The notes under the pieces: generated by a model | The model's database searches: none | What the model saw: only the letters and a program-made list of their open reading frames with translations | What the model was told of the DNA's origin: nothing | Translations under genes and position numbers: made by a program | DNA from: Ailanthus altissimus | Lineage: Eukaryota > Streptophyta > Magnoliopsida > Sapindales > Simaroubaceae | DNA length: 64,000 nucleotides | Assembly: GCA_946807835.1 (NCBI GenBank) | Contig: OX327699.1 | Coordinates: forward strand, 17,162,014 to 17,226,013 | Direction: 5' to 3' | Part shown: one piece after another, positions 25,190-38,088 of the stretch | Numbering within the stretch: position 1 is the stretch's first letter | How the letters are laid out: the number at the start of each line of letters is the position of its first letter

Positions 25190-28041
25190 TGTCACGCCCC
25201 AGACCCAAAAGATCCGACACACGACATCACTTACATTCATTCACTGCATGTGCACTCATAAATAATATTACACAAAATTTTCAACTTTCATTCAACACAG
25301 AAATCCTTAGCAAGTTGCTAGTAAGTTCAACACTAAAATCAACCATAACCTAACATATAAATATAAACTTCTCTTGACAATATTTAAACATTCATTTCAA
25401 TTTCTTTCAGAATTATAGCAATTGAATTATGACTGGGACAATTATTAAACAGGAGATACGCAGAGTTTTCTCAGAGATTAACACTCTACTACGTCACCAG
25501 TAGCAACTTTGTTACCGGGAGCCCAGAATATATCCATTGCAAATTCTTACTTAAAATCATCCAATAACCACACTTTATAAAACTTAAACCAAATCCAATC
25601 CACACACAATGAAATAATACATAAGTATTTATTCAATAGGGACAAATCAAATATCATATCCCACGTGTTCCCAAATGAAACACTCGGTAACCTAGCAACT
25701 TAGGGAACCCAAGGAACAGTAGAAGCCTTGCCAAATCCGCTAAGCACACATGTATCTTATTTACCTGAAATTACCATAAACTATAATGAGTATAAAACTC
25801 AGTAAGCATACTTGTTTTTCATATATCAAATACAAATACATATATGTACACAATGCATATGTATGATATGTTGTGACCAATCAAAATCATAATCTTATCA
25901 AATCACATATCATGTAAGCACTTAGACATTCTTTCAAAATACATAATAGGAATACCATCACTCAACTACTACTTAGTAGGACTTACATATCACATATCAC
26001 ATAATGAGCCAAATGTCACTCGTAGGTGACATACCGTATGAGAGGAATAGTACAAGTGAGGTCTTGAAATTACACATATATAATGCTCATGCCCGAAGGT
26101 AAAAGCCAAACCCTCACCCTGATCATCGGTGAGTCCTCTCACATGCACCAATACGCCACCACACGAATGTGATGACTCACACTTCCTTTAGGTACCAATA
26201 GGATCCTCCCTACATACGGAACACATAACATATACCAATCCCGAAGGAAAGGCCACACATAAAGGCTCCACAAATCACATAAAATGCCTACTAAGTTAAC
26301 AATGAGTTCAAGTACCCTCAAAACACAAAATATTTCTCATGGACATATTACACTTCAAAAGCTTTCTTTGTTAAACATATCTTATTTTGAAAGCTCTCTT
26401 TCAAAAAACACATGTATGTCCATGCTCAATGTCAATGCTCACATTCATAAACATATATTTACATTTCATATCAAAACATACTTTGACATAACATAAACAT
26501 ATTCTTAACCATATTTACAAAATCATTCATAACACTTACTATGTTTATTGTGATTCCAGTAAAAAGTCTAGTATACTTACCTCTTAACACTTTCAGCTAC
26601 AAGGCTTAAATCTCCTTAACCTATCAATGGAGATTAATCCTTTCATAAGCCTCACAATTCACACAAAATACTTTAAATAGCTTACAAAATTATACACAAT
26701 GCATTTATCACATCAAATTGGTCTAAATATTTGGTTTCTCATAACCTGTCATTCTGACCACTTACACTTAACAAAAATTTCTAATACATCAAATGATGTC
26801 CAATTACTCAGAAATCAGAATATATCATTCTTGACTCATATATACTTCTTATATATGAATGTTATATCAAAATTCCTACACAATCCATTCCATACACACC
26901 ATCGAATCCAAACTACAAACCTGACAGGATCAAGATACTTACTGAACAGTATTCAATCTCCCAATTTTATAAAATCATATACTAACTCAAAAATTATAAA
27001 ACTACCACATAATTACTCTTGACACATATCTCAGTCCATGATAAATATTTGGCCTCCAAATAACTGCCAAAAGTATTTTAAAACTATTTTATTTCATAAC
27101 TTTAAAAATCTGTTAATCAAATACTACAATGAGCTGATACACTTTAGAAATTCATAACACTTCAACCACATTGATCCAAATTCTCAATTCCGAGTATATC
27201 ATATTAGACATATAAAATTATCATATTCCACAAATTCATAATTTTTAAAGATCATTCAGCAGGTCAAAAATTATTTTCCACTGTATCATACTGTTTACAC
27301 AGGAAATTTCTAGAATTCCAGGGTCATTTTGGTAAATTCACTACAAATTCAATTTCCGAGATTTTCAGTCGATTCAAAGTCTCAGATGATCCTAAACATG
27401 TCTAATTTCATATACTCAAAATTCAAAACCAGAATCGAATCACAACAATTTATAAAATTCCTAGATCAAGAGGTTATCTAGCAGAAATTCCATAATTCAT
27501 CATGATTTATCAAACTATCTTATAGATCATCATCAATTCTCACAACATCAAACGAAATACACAACAAATCCTCAATTATACATATTTTCAGAAATCAAAA
27601 CTTAAAGGAATTAACATAATTAATACCAATAAATTGAGAAATACGTATGATATACCTCTTGAAATTCAAAACTCCAATTTCTTCTTCTTTTTCTTCTTCT
27701 TCTCCTCTTTCTCTCTCCTCTATTTCTCTCTTCTCTCTCTTAAAATGGGTAGCTCGACCTAAAAATGGTAAATTAGGGTTTAAAAGTGTATTTTTATACT
27801 AAGAGGCTAATTTTTGGTATTTACAAATTTGCCCCCAAAACTTTCAAAGTATAACAATTTGGTCCCTAAAATAATTTCAAAGTCTTGCAAATAAACCCAA
27901 TACTAATAGTATATCCTTAACCTATAAAAACACTACTAATAACAATATATAAATCAGGGATCACCCACATACAAATAAAATACGTATATTTATATATATA
28001 AATATACATATTCTTACCGGTTATGGATACTGGTTACTGCA
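25190..28041 (+). mobile_element. Solo LTR, 2852 bp, family A, plus orientation
   Basis: The element begins TGTCACGCCCCAGACCC and ends TACTGCA. It is flanked on both sides by GTATA (25185-25189 and 28042-28046), a perfect 5-bp target duplication. There is no internal retroviral coding sequence, so it is a solo LTR left by recombination between two LTRs. A second copy in inverse orientation is at 38535-41246. The TGTCACGCCCC start and long LTR are compatible with a Ty3/gypsy element, but the lineage is not proven. Small ORFs inside (for example 26139-26321 minus) recur unchanged in the other copy because the DNA is conserved; they are not taken as genes. Confidence 0.85.
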
Positions 28042-28046
28042 GTATA

Positions 28047-28717
28047 CGTATAATTCTTTCATCATTTATACCCTAAATGTGTGGGGATATAGATCAATAC
28101 CGTCAAATCTCCATTTGCTCATCTATGAACTTACTTCCATATTCGTATCTCGATAAACAATATATGCAAACACTTTTACGATATTGTTTGCCATTTGAAA
28201 AAATACTTTCCTGGGTTTATGTTTGTTACCACAAGATTTTATGAAATATAATCTCGGAGTATCGAATATACAACTTACCTATGAAGCTGACGGATCTCAT
28301 ATCTACACATATCGGACTCCATAAGTATCGAATCATACCCAACGACACATAGCGGTTAGACCATGAAAGATCTCTGACATATATGGAACTAAAGTATGGT
28401 GGATCACTCATAAGCCACTATAGTGCTCAGGTCAAAGAACCACGAATACTACTCAATTCGAGAAAACTTTCCTTTGACGGCTTCGTAGGATATCTATTGG
28501 GGTGCTCGTGAATCTATTCAGTATCTAGTTCTAATTTGATACCTGCATGCCTATATAAGCTCTAAACTCATGGTCAGTTAAGAACAATCATCTGAACCAA
28601 CCAAATAAAGACATACACTGATTTATATAATAGCGATTAACTGATAGACTCGCATTGGTGAACACAGATCATGAATATCATGTTTGAGACATATTTACAC
28701 AATGACATTTCCTAACA
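28047..28717 (-). repeat. Probable older LTR-type repeat interrupted by the solo LTR
   Basis: On the minus strand this block begins TGTTAGGAAATGTCATTG at 28717, a typical LTR-like start. It has mixed base composition and a promoter-like word (GCTTATATAGGCATGCAGG near 28550). It seems to continue beyond the solo LTR into 24900-25184. I could not find the other terminus or a target duplication. Confidence 0.3.
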
Positions 28718-29261
28718 CTTATTGCTACTCTTTGCAACTATGTCATTACTAGTATACTCTTAGGTATTTGTCACATTATAAACAATGTTTCTAACTCTTT
28801 ACACCTCATTGACTCTTATAACCTGTTAACTCTTAACAATGCTAACTCTTAATATTTATAACTCTCAACATTGCTAACTCTTAGCACTGGTCTGAACTCA
28901 TTTAGATAAGATTTGAACTCTTTCAGACCATACAATATTTGTAGTGTTACAAGTATTATACCATATAATTATAAATAATAATAAGTTTTATTCAAAATAT
29001 TTATTGTATAAATATTAAATAATTAATATTCATACAATATTAGAATGACACGTAAACACTAGCTCCAACACATGAGTAATAGTAATAGTACTTTTAAGGA
29101 TAGTCCCCTTCAAATGATTGGTATGTTCTCTCTACAAGAAAATAGTAGGTTTGGGTGAGTCATAATAGATCTATTTTATTCCTGTGTAACGTCCCGATAA
29201 TTTTTTAATTTTATATCAGAAGACCTATAATATAATATTAATAATTTTATTAGTAGTATGT
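28718..29261. other. Spacer with short CTCTTA-type repeats
   Basis: Positions 28790-28930 contain repeated words of the form AACTCTTAACAATGCTAACTC. The sequence GCTCCAACA at 29062-29070 could be an LTR end on this strand, but no partner was found. No ORF. Confidence 0.25.
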
Positions 29262-30117
29262 AAAATAAGAGTCAAAGTGTTTGTTTGGTTGAAATTTTCT
29301 ATTATTTAAAAGAGTGTTTTTTTGTTTTAATTTTCAAAATTTTTTATAATGTTTATTTTCAATTAAAAAATTTTTTTTGAAACATTTTATTTAAAAAAAA
29401 TTAAAAATTATTTTATATCTACTTATAAATGTTCAAAATTTGAGTTTTTGAGACTAAATTTTTTTTAATTTTTTTTTATATTTATATAATGTTACATATA
29501 CCCTATTAATATTATCTTAATTTTATTGTGTACCTTGAATAAAAATAAATCATATTCAACTAATATATTTTTAAAGTTTTTTTAAGCTATCATATCTCCA
29601 TAACTCTGCAGTCATCATGTCTCAACAAAACTCTTTTCCAAAAATATTTTGTCATTGGTAAAAACAATTTTACATTCAAATTTTGTACAAAACATGATAA
29701 TTTATTTGATTAATTGATTGCTGTATATTAATTTTATTTAAATTCTTGTATTTTAAGATATTGAATTTGATGAAATATATAGTAAATTTAATTATATTTT
29801 AATTTGTCTAAAACTTAAGTAAATGAATTTATTCTATATTTATTAAGTGTTATTTTTAGTAATTTAATAATAAATAAACACTTTTAACAATGTGCAACCA
29901 AATGATCTATTACTTCAAAATTAAGCGTTTTTTAATTAATAACTAAACGATCAATGACTTTTCTTTTTCTTTTTTAAAAAAGCAATCTGACATTAGATTA
30001 ATTCAAATAAGAGGAAGAATCCGCAGATACAAATTGGATCAATTGATATGACACTTGGCCAAACTAAAACTTTACTTATAAAAACTTTATTTAAAAATGC
30101 CCAAACAAAATGAGCCC
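29262..30117. mobile_element. Long non-autonomous element, family B copy 1 (hAT-like)
   Basis: This AT-rich element has no ORF. The left end contains GTTTGTTTGGTTG and the right end CCAAACAAAATGAGCCC, read as an imperfect terminal inverted repeat. Its interior shares a series of ordered blocks with 42203-42806, including TTATAATGTTT, CTTGAATAAAAATAAATCATATTCAACTAATATATTTTTAA-type sequence and AGCTATCATATCTC. Such ends are typical of hAT-derived non-autonomous elements in plants. The classification is inferred. Confidence 0.45.
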
Positions 30118-30389
30118 TGAAAGTAGCTTCGAAGTACTGAAAAAAATAAAATGATAAGTACCATTACCATTGTATTACCAACCAAAGTATTGGAGTAGTA
30201 GTCTTGTATAGTATCATGTCTCACATCATATGAATATATAAGAGTGAATGGACAACATTATCTAATAGACTGAATTTTTAAGCTAATAATAGACATCCAA
30301 TTGACGACAAATGATATTAGAGCATATCCAAATTTTTATTTGTACTTAGATCACAAAAATCATGTCTTATACCATATTGGCATTGAGCC

Positions 30390-31200
30390 CCCGTAAATAA
30401 TAAAGATACACAATATGAGTTAGGCTAAAGATTATCATGTGTGTAGTAAGTCTCCCATAATTGGGGAGGATGAATAATACGAGCTAGGTTAGAGATTGCT
30501 GCATGGGTGATAACTTTTTTATGAGTAATAAGGATCGACAATACGGGCTAAATTAAAAATTATTACGTGGGTAGTGAGTTCCTCATAAGTATTCGAGATA
30601 GATGATTCAAGCTAAATGGGTTCCTTGTGAGTATTAGAAATGAACAATATGAGTTAAGTTAGAGATTGGCATAAGGACTACGTGAAAATTGGTTCTTTGT
30701 GAATAATAGGGATGAGTGATACAAATTAGGTTAGAGATTGCTATATGGACTACGTAGGTTCCCCACGAGTAATGAGAAAAGACAGTATGAATTAGGTTAT
30801 AGATTGTGTGAGTAATGGATTCTTGTGAATAATATAAATAAGCAATACGAGCCAAATCAGATTGCCATAAGGACTACATGGATAGTATGTTTTTTGTGAG
30901 TAATAATAATAGACAATACGGGTTAGGCTAAAAATGTAATGTGGATAGTGGTTTTCACGTGAATAATAAAGATAAATAATACGAGTTAAGTTAGAGATTG
31001 TCACATATATAATAGACTCCTCGTGAGTAATAGGATTGATATTACGAACTAAGTTAGAGATTGCCACGAGGACCATATGGATAATGAATTCTCTATAAGT
31101 AATATGGATAGGCAATACATGTTAAGATAGAGATTGCTACTTTGACCATATAGTTAGTTGATTTTCACGAGTAATGAAAATGGATAATACGTATAAGTAA
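30390..31200. repeat. Tandem array of a ~65-bp unit, about 13 diverged copies
   Basis: The motif ACGAGTTAGGTTAGAGATTG, or a variant, recurs near 30416, 30480, 30543, 30606, 30648, 30720, 30788, 30846, 30917, 30980, 31044, 31118 and 31180. Between copies lies a second conserved part, GTGAGTAATAGGGATGAACAAT-like. Most spacings are 58-74 bp. Minus-strand ORFs across it repeat ISNLTRIVYLYYS-like peptides, a consequence of the array with no sign of a gene. Confidence 0.75.
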
Positions 31201-32815
31201 AAATTTGTCACGTGAAGTTGTGAGGCAAATGTACAAGAACGTCACGTGATTGAGTAAAAATATGATATTATATAAAAATTAAGTAGGTCTTTAATATATA
31301 TACATATAGGTGTGGTATGCAATATTATTTAAGAGTCTAGTCTGTTAAATTAATAATAAGCACCAAATTTATAAATAATATATTTATATGAGTAGTGAGA
31401 TGAGCAATACAATATTATATTAGTATGGTCCAACTATCACAAGAACATCAAATAATTGGGTAGAATTTTGCATCCAATAAAAATCAAATATTAACATATA
31501 TAAATAAAATAGATTACATTTTTTAATGTACTAGTCTTTTTATCAATGAAAAAAAGATTATAATGAAAATAGCTATACTGTGTCGTACTATATAAATAAT
31601 GTTATTTGAGATTCGGTACAATAAAAATATTAAAAAATTTTGATAATGAAAAAATAAGTGTTGAAATCTATGAAAAAGTCACATGTACATTTATTCGTTA
31701 CGGTTGGGGAGCTATAATAAAATAAAGTATAAAGAAGAGGTGGATTCTTGATTAGTGAGGCTAATCCCAATTATTTAGGAGACAGGAGTAATTTGGCTTA
31801 TGACTAATCTAAGTTTTGAGTCAGCAAATCATATACAAAGCTTATTTAACAGTGTTGATGTTTGAATGTAACTGTTCATTGGACAATGCTCTGACACAAT
31901 GCACGTGCGATTTGTTAGTGCTTTTAGATACTTGGCTCGTGCAGTGCTAAAAATATCAGATTATGTTTTTTTTTGCATAATACAAGAGGCGTAATTGATA
32001 TATTTTATTTTAAAAAATTTATAAAGAATAATGGAATCTATTTTCTTCTCTTTAAACAAAATTTACATCTTTAATAAGATTTTTTTTTAACTTAAAAAAT
32101 AAAAATCGAATTTAAAACCTCCAATATAACAAAAAAATACTGTAAATTTTTTATTATTGGATCATTTAAGTAAGTGCTTTAATCAAGCATTTTTTTAATT
32201 ATATTTCTATAATTTATTTTCCAATACAATTTGAAATTTTTTATTTATTTTTGGGACAAAATTTTATTTTCAAATGTTAAAAGAAAATCTACCTTATTAT
32301 ATGGCTATTCGAACTCAAGCTGAGTATTTCGGGTGGTTGCCTTTTTTTTTCATTTAATCATTAGAAAATACTATCAATTAAATTGATGGGTGATTTTATT
32401 GAAAATTTTAGTTGAGTAAATTATGACAAAATTGTAAGACTTATAATGACACAACCATCTCCAATTTATTTATTTTTTCTGCCATAACCTAAGGAGATCA
32501 GTATTCTATTTATCTAGATCAAGAATTTAAATTCAATATATTAAGATGATTTAGACGATAATGACAAATGTGCCGGACTTCCATAATACTTAATAGAAAA
32601 ATATTTAATCACTTTCGACCTTTACTGTAACTATATATTTTGAAGTTATTGAATTTTGAAATTCAATAATTCCTCTGGATAATAGGAGAAAAAGAAGTTC
32701 AAAAAAAAATAAAATTGAAAGTGAGCTGTCATTAAGCTAATGACCTAAGTGCGACTCTTTATAGTGTTAAATATAACAGTACCAAGTCTAAAATAAAAGA
32801 GAAATAATTTTAAGA
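31201..32815. other. AT-rich spacer
   Basis: No ORF, RNA gene or clear element boundary was seen. Confidence 0.3.
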
Positions 32816-32968
32816 ATAACACTACACATTTTAAATTATATTTTAAGTTATAATTTATCAAATAATTATTAAGTAATAAAATTATATAAATTTTAAAATT
32901 ATTAATTACATTCAATAATTATTTAATATATTATTACTTAAAATATAATTTAAAATTTGTAGTATTAT
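32816..32968. mobile_element. MITE-like AT-rich palindrome, copy b
   Basis: This element of about 153 bp has terminal inverted repeats of roughly 30 bp. The left end is ATAACACTACACATTTTAAA followed by TTATATTTTAAG. The right end is the inverse of this with a few changes (CTTAAAATATAATTTAAAA then TTTGTAGTATTAT). The interior is nearly pure A+T and there is no ORF. Related half-palindromes occur at 22594-22735, about 44481-44600 and 45922-46040. Confidence 0.6.
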
Positions 32969-33419
32969 TTAATTTATAATATAATAATTAATTATTACAT
33001 CATTAAATGTCATAAATATCAAATAAACAAACTTATAACAAATTTTCACCGCATTATTATTTATAGTGTACATGAAAGCTGGTATATGTGCATCACCACA
33101 CCTCTTAATCTCATTATCTATGAACTCAAGAGTCAAGACAAAGGAACTCATTAGTTATGATAAAATAAAATAAAAAAACCCTAAAGCAAAAACTTTTCTC
33201 TCAATCCCAAAAGACAACTGTCGCACATCCTCATCTTCCACTGCCCCTTTCTTTAGACGTAGCTTTCTCTTATTTTCTCTCGGTTTCTCTCCGTCATTTT
33301 ATGGTTTTCTTCTGTTTTGTGTTTTGTGTTTTTTTTTTTCTTTCTTGCATGTTTTTTGTCGGTTGATGAGTGGCGGTTACTCTGTTCGGAAGTGTTCTCA
33401 GCCGTCAATAGTTTTTTTG
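32969..33419. other. Flank of the copia insertion
   Basis: A CT-rich stretch (33190-33300) resembles a 5' untranslated region in style but is followed by no ORF. Its right-hand continuation after the copia element and solo LTR would be 41252 onward. Confidence 0.25.
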
Positions 33420-33910
33420 TGTTAAGATTGGTAACACATTAAAATTAAAAACATTAAAATTAAAATAAAAAAAAATTTGTGACACGTTAAGATTGAAGAC
33501 ATTATGTTTGAAGAAAAAAATTATAAATGACTTAAATTGTTGAATTAAATAAGTGTTGTTTTTGAATGTTAAAGGGATGTGTTCAATTAAAACATTATCA
33601 ATTCCTCCTATAAATAGAGGAGTTTCATTAATTCAAAAAATCATCCCAAAAAATATTGAAAGCAATTGTTGTAGTATTTTTTTTTTTGAATTGTTTCTCC
33701 TATTTATAAGAGAGAGTTGAATTATTCTCTTCTTATAATTAGAGAGATATTGTAATCTCCTTTCATAGTGAAAATTCCTCATACTTGTCCCTTGGTTTTT
33801 TTCTCAATTTATTTGAGGGTTTTTCACATAAAATCTGTGTCATTTATTTTTATTCAATTTCTCATCTCTATTTTTAATTAAGATATTGCTCCAACCTACA
33901 ATTCTCCACA
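33420..33910 (+). repeat. 5' LTR of the copia element
   Basis: It shares with the 3' LTR a TATAAATA box at 33609-33616, an AGAGAGAGTTGAATT block and the end block TCTCATCTCTATTTTTAATT. It carries about 50 bp extra near its start (ATTAAAATTAAAAACATTAA region). It ends CTCCACA just before the primer-binding site. Confidence 0.85.
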
Positions 33911-34094
33911 AGTGGTATCAGAGTCTTAGGACTTTCAGGTGAAGGTATATCGTTTACGAACACTATTCACAAGTGTGTAACTGTTCATATATACGATATT
34001 GTTCACATATATGACACTATTCAAGTATATGATACTATTTATGATGAAATAGTGGGAGTTGGTTCTAGTGAAAAGCAGATTGTAGTTATTCAAT

Positions 34095-37000
34095 ATGACG
34101 GCAAAGTACGAGATAGAGAAGTTCAACATGAATAATTTCTCGATGTGGAAAATGAGAATGATGGCAATATTAAAGAAGGACCATTGTCTGTCAGCAATTA
34201 GTGACAAACCGATAAGTATGACTGATGAAAAATAGGAAGGGATAGATGGAGATGCTATTGCCAACTTGCATATGAAATTAGTAGATGATGTTCTATCAAG
34301 TGTAGCAGAGAAAAATACGGCGAAGGTGATACGGGATACTTTGACAACATTGTACGAGGTAAAGTCTCTTCACAATAAGATCTTATTAAAAAGAAAACTC
34401 TACACCCTACGGATGTCAGAATCTACGACGGTAACTAATCATATCAACACTGTCAATACTTTATTTTCTCAACTTTCTACTTTAGGTTACAATATTGAAC
34501 AAAATAAACGTACTGAGATTTTACTCCAAAGTCTTCCAGATTTATATGATCATCTAATCATCAGTTTAATCAGTAACCTCCTAACGGACTATCTAGTATT
34601 CGAAGATGTTACAGCCTTTGTTCTTGAAGAAGAAAGTAGGCTTAAAAACAAGGAAGATAGAGCAACTAATTCGAAGCAAGCAGAGGCGTTACCGATGACT
34701 AGAGGTAGATAAGTGAAGCATGACTTCAGTGGGAGTCACAGACATGGAAGATCAAAGTCAAGGAGTAAGAAGAATATTAAGTGCTATAATTGTAGCAATA
34801 AATGGCATTGTAAAAGTGAGTGTCGATATAAGAAAGGTGTAGAAAAGACCACTGAGCCACCAAAATCTCAGGGTTGTGTTGCAAGTTCTTCTGATGATGG
34901 TAACGTCTTATACAACGAGGCAACAACTATTTCCAAGGATAGAAAGAAGCTCACTGATGTTTGGATAATGGATTCGGGAGCAACATGGCATATGACCTCT
35001 CGTCGAGATTGGTTTCACAATTATAAACCCATCTATTGAGGATCTGTATACATGGGTGATTATCATGCATTGGAGATTGCTAGTATTGGCACCATCAAGT
35101 TGAAAATGTATGATGAAACGATTCGTACTATTCAAAAGGTATGACTTATGAAGGACTTGAAGAAAAATCTAATGTCTCTAGAATAACTAGATGAGCTTGG
35201 ATGCAAAACTCATATACAAAATGGGATTATGAAGATTGTTAGAGGCACACTGGTGGTAACGAAGGCAGAAAATGTAGCTGTTAACCTATTCATGCTATTG
35301 GGAGAAACATATTCAGAGGCAGAAGCATCTGTTGCATTAGCCAATTCTGCAGAAGAAATGACGATGTTATGGCACCAAAGACTTAGTCACATGTCATAAC
35401 GAGGTTTGAAAATTCTCTCTGATCAGAAGTTACTTCCTGGACTTAAAAATATTTCTTTACCCTTTTGTGAGCATTGTGTTACAAGTAAGCAGCATAGATT
35501 TAAGTTTAACACATCAATAGCTAAGAGTAATGACATCTTAGACTTAATTCATTTTTTATGTTTGGCAAGCACCGATCACATCCTTAAGAGGAGCAAAATA
35601 TTTTATGTCATTCATTGATGATTTCTTCAGGAGATGTTGGGTTTATCCAATCAGAATAAAGACTGATGTGTTTCCTACATTTAAAGTTTTCAAAGCACGA
35701 GTGGAACTTAAAACTGAGAAGAAGATCAAGTGTTTAAGGACTGACAATAGAGGAAAATATACTGGTAAAGAATTTGATGCATTTTACAAATAAGAAGGCA
35801 TCAAAAGATAATTCACAACAACGTACACTCCCCAACAAAATGGAGTGACAGAACGGATGAATAGAATTCTACTTGAAAGAACTAGAGCTATGTTAAAGAC
35901 TGCGAAGTTATTCTAGGCAGAAGCAGTTAATACTGCATGTTATGTGATTAATCGGTCTCCATCAACAGCGATTAATCTGAAGACATCAATTGAGACGTGG
36001 ATTGGTAAACCAGCTGATTATTCTAATTTACATACATTTGGAAGTCTTGTATATGTAATGTACAATATCCAAGAAGTCACAAAAACTTGATCTAAAATCT
36101 AGAAAATGTATATTCTTGGGGTATGCTGATGGAGTAAAGGGGTATCGCCTGTGAGATCCTACTGCCCACAAGGTAGTTATCAGCAGAGATGTGATATTTG
36201 CGGAAGATAAGCTATAAAAGAAAGAAAATGATGGCACAACGAAGGATAAATCAGAAACGACTGCAGTGCAAGTAGAGGAAGAGTCAGAAAATGAAGAAAT
36301 TTCTGAAGCAGCACCAGAGCATAATGAACAAGAACCAGTTGAGTCAGAGTAGCCACATTTCAGACGATTAAATCGGGTGAGTTCAGCACCAGTTTGGCAT
36401 TCAGATTATCATATGGAGAGCAATGTTGCATACTATCTTCTAATGGAGAAATGAGAGCCATCGACTTTCCAAGAAGCAACGAATAGTTCGAATGCATATC
36501 TATGGATGATAACAATGCAAGAAGAAATTGAAGCTCTTCATAAATATAATATCAGATCTTGTACCACTATTACATGAAAGAAATGTCATTGGCAACAAAT
36601 GGGTCTACAAGATCAAGAGAAATAGCAATGATCAAGTAGAGCGATATCGTGCAAGATTGGTGGTAAAAGAATATGCTCAAAGAAGATATTGATTTCAATG
36701 AGAAATTTTCACCAGTTGTTAGACTCAATATTATTCGAATAGTCCTTACTATGTGTGCAACATTTGATTTACATATAGAACAGTTATATGTAAAAACAGC
36801 TTTTCTTCATGGTGCCTTGAAGAAGAAATTTATATGCTCCAACCAGAAGGTTTTGCAAAAATAGAGAATGAGAACTTGGTTTGCAGGTTGAACAAATCTC
36901 TATATGATCTCAAATAGGTGCCAATGTGTTGGAATAAGAGATTTGATTCTTTTTATATTGAGTCTTAAATATAATAGACTTAGTGTAGACCCTTATGCAT

Positions 37001-38010
37001 ATTTCAAGAGGTTTGGTGATAATAAGTTCATTATCTTATTGTTGTATGTTGATGACATGTTGGTAGCAGGCTCCAACAAAGATCAAGTAACAGAGTTAAA
37101 GGCTCAAATGGCTAGGGAATTTGACATAAAGAACTTAGGACCAGCAAACAAGATTCTAGGGATATAAATTCACCGAGATGGAAGTAATAGGAAGATTTGG
37201 CTTTCACAAAAAAACTTTTTAAAAAAGATCTTGCGACGCTTCAATATACAAGATTGTAAGTCAATTTCTACCCCACTTCTTATTAATTTCAAGTTATCTT
37301 CAAGTATGTGTTCTAGCAATGAAGCAAAGATAAAGGAAATGTCTTGAGTACCATATGCATCAGCAGTGAGAAGTTTAATGTTTGTTATGATTTGTACAAG
37401 ATCGTACATTGCACAAGCAGTGGTAGTGGTTAATAAATTTATGAGAAATCCTGGTAAAGAGCATTGGAGTGCTATTAAGAGGATCCTGAGATATATTAAG
37501 AGTACCTTAGATGCTGCATTATGTTATGGAGGATCAGAATTCACTATCAAAGGATATGTTTATTTAGATTTTGCAGATGATCTTGATAAAAGAAATTTCA
37601 CAACAGGCTATGTGTTTACAATTGTAAGAGGAGCTGTTAGTTGGATTTCTAAACTTCAGACTATTGTGGCTCTATCAACAACAAAAGCTGAGTATATGGC
37701 AGTTACATAAGCTTGTAAATAAGCAATTTGGATAAAAAGATGATTGGAGGAGCTCAGGCACAATTAAGAGAAGATTCCCTTGTATTGTGATACACAGAGT
37801 GCCTTGCATATTGCAAGAAATCAGACTTTTCATTCCAGAATAAAGCACATTGGAGTTCAGTATCACTTTGTTCATGAAGTGGTAGAAAGTGGAAGCGTGG
37901 ACATGAAGAATATTCACACCAAAGAGAATCTAGCAGATGCATTAACTAAACCAATCAATACTGATAAGTTCATACGGTGTAGATCCTCATATGGCTTGGC
38001 AGAAACGTAA
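34095..38010 (+). pseudogene. copia gag-pol, multiply interrupted
   Basis: Gag starts at 34095 (MTAKYEIEKFNMNNFSMW) and is hit by a TAG at about 34233. A CX2CX4HX4C zinc knuckle (CYNCSNKWHCKSEC) is at about 34781-34822. The protease motif MDSGATWHM is near 34969, the integrase entry LWHQRLSHMS near 35370, and integrase core segments follow with a frameshift near 35570-35605. Reverse transcriptase shows KTAFLHGALK (about 36795) and the catalytic LLYVDDMLVA (about 37041-37070). RNase H ends in the TTKAEYMAVT region near 37680 and continues to 38010. At least six stop codons occur before the first frameshift. Several sit where relatives have Trp, Gln or Arg and others where Glu is usual. It is non-functional. 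The order and motifs place it in Ty1/copia, probably the Tork/TNT1 side. Confidence 0.9.
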
Positions 38011-38088
38011 GTAGCATGGAGATGGCAAGTGTAGGTGGAAGAATGTGAATACATGATTATTTTAATCAAGTCTTCAAGTGGGAGAAAT

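Noticed and set aside
26139..27022. ORFs conserved exactly between the two solo LTRs
   Set aside because: Identity reflects recent shared ancestry of the LTR DNA. The peptides have no known domain, and LTRs seldom encode proteins.
30634..31115. Repetitive minus-strand ORFs (ISNLTRIVYLYYS-like)
   Set aside because: They are a by-product of the ~65-bp tandem array; no start context or known domain.
30390..31200. Possible CRISPR-like regular repeats
   Set aside because: The units are long, diverged and contiguous with no unique spacers, and the DNA is a plant nuclear genome.
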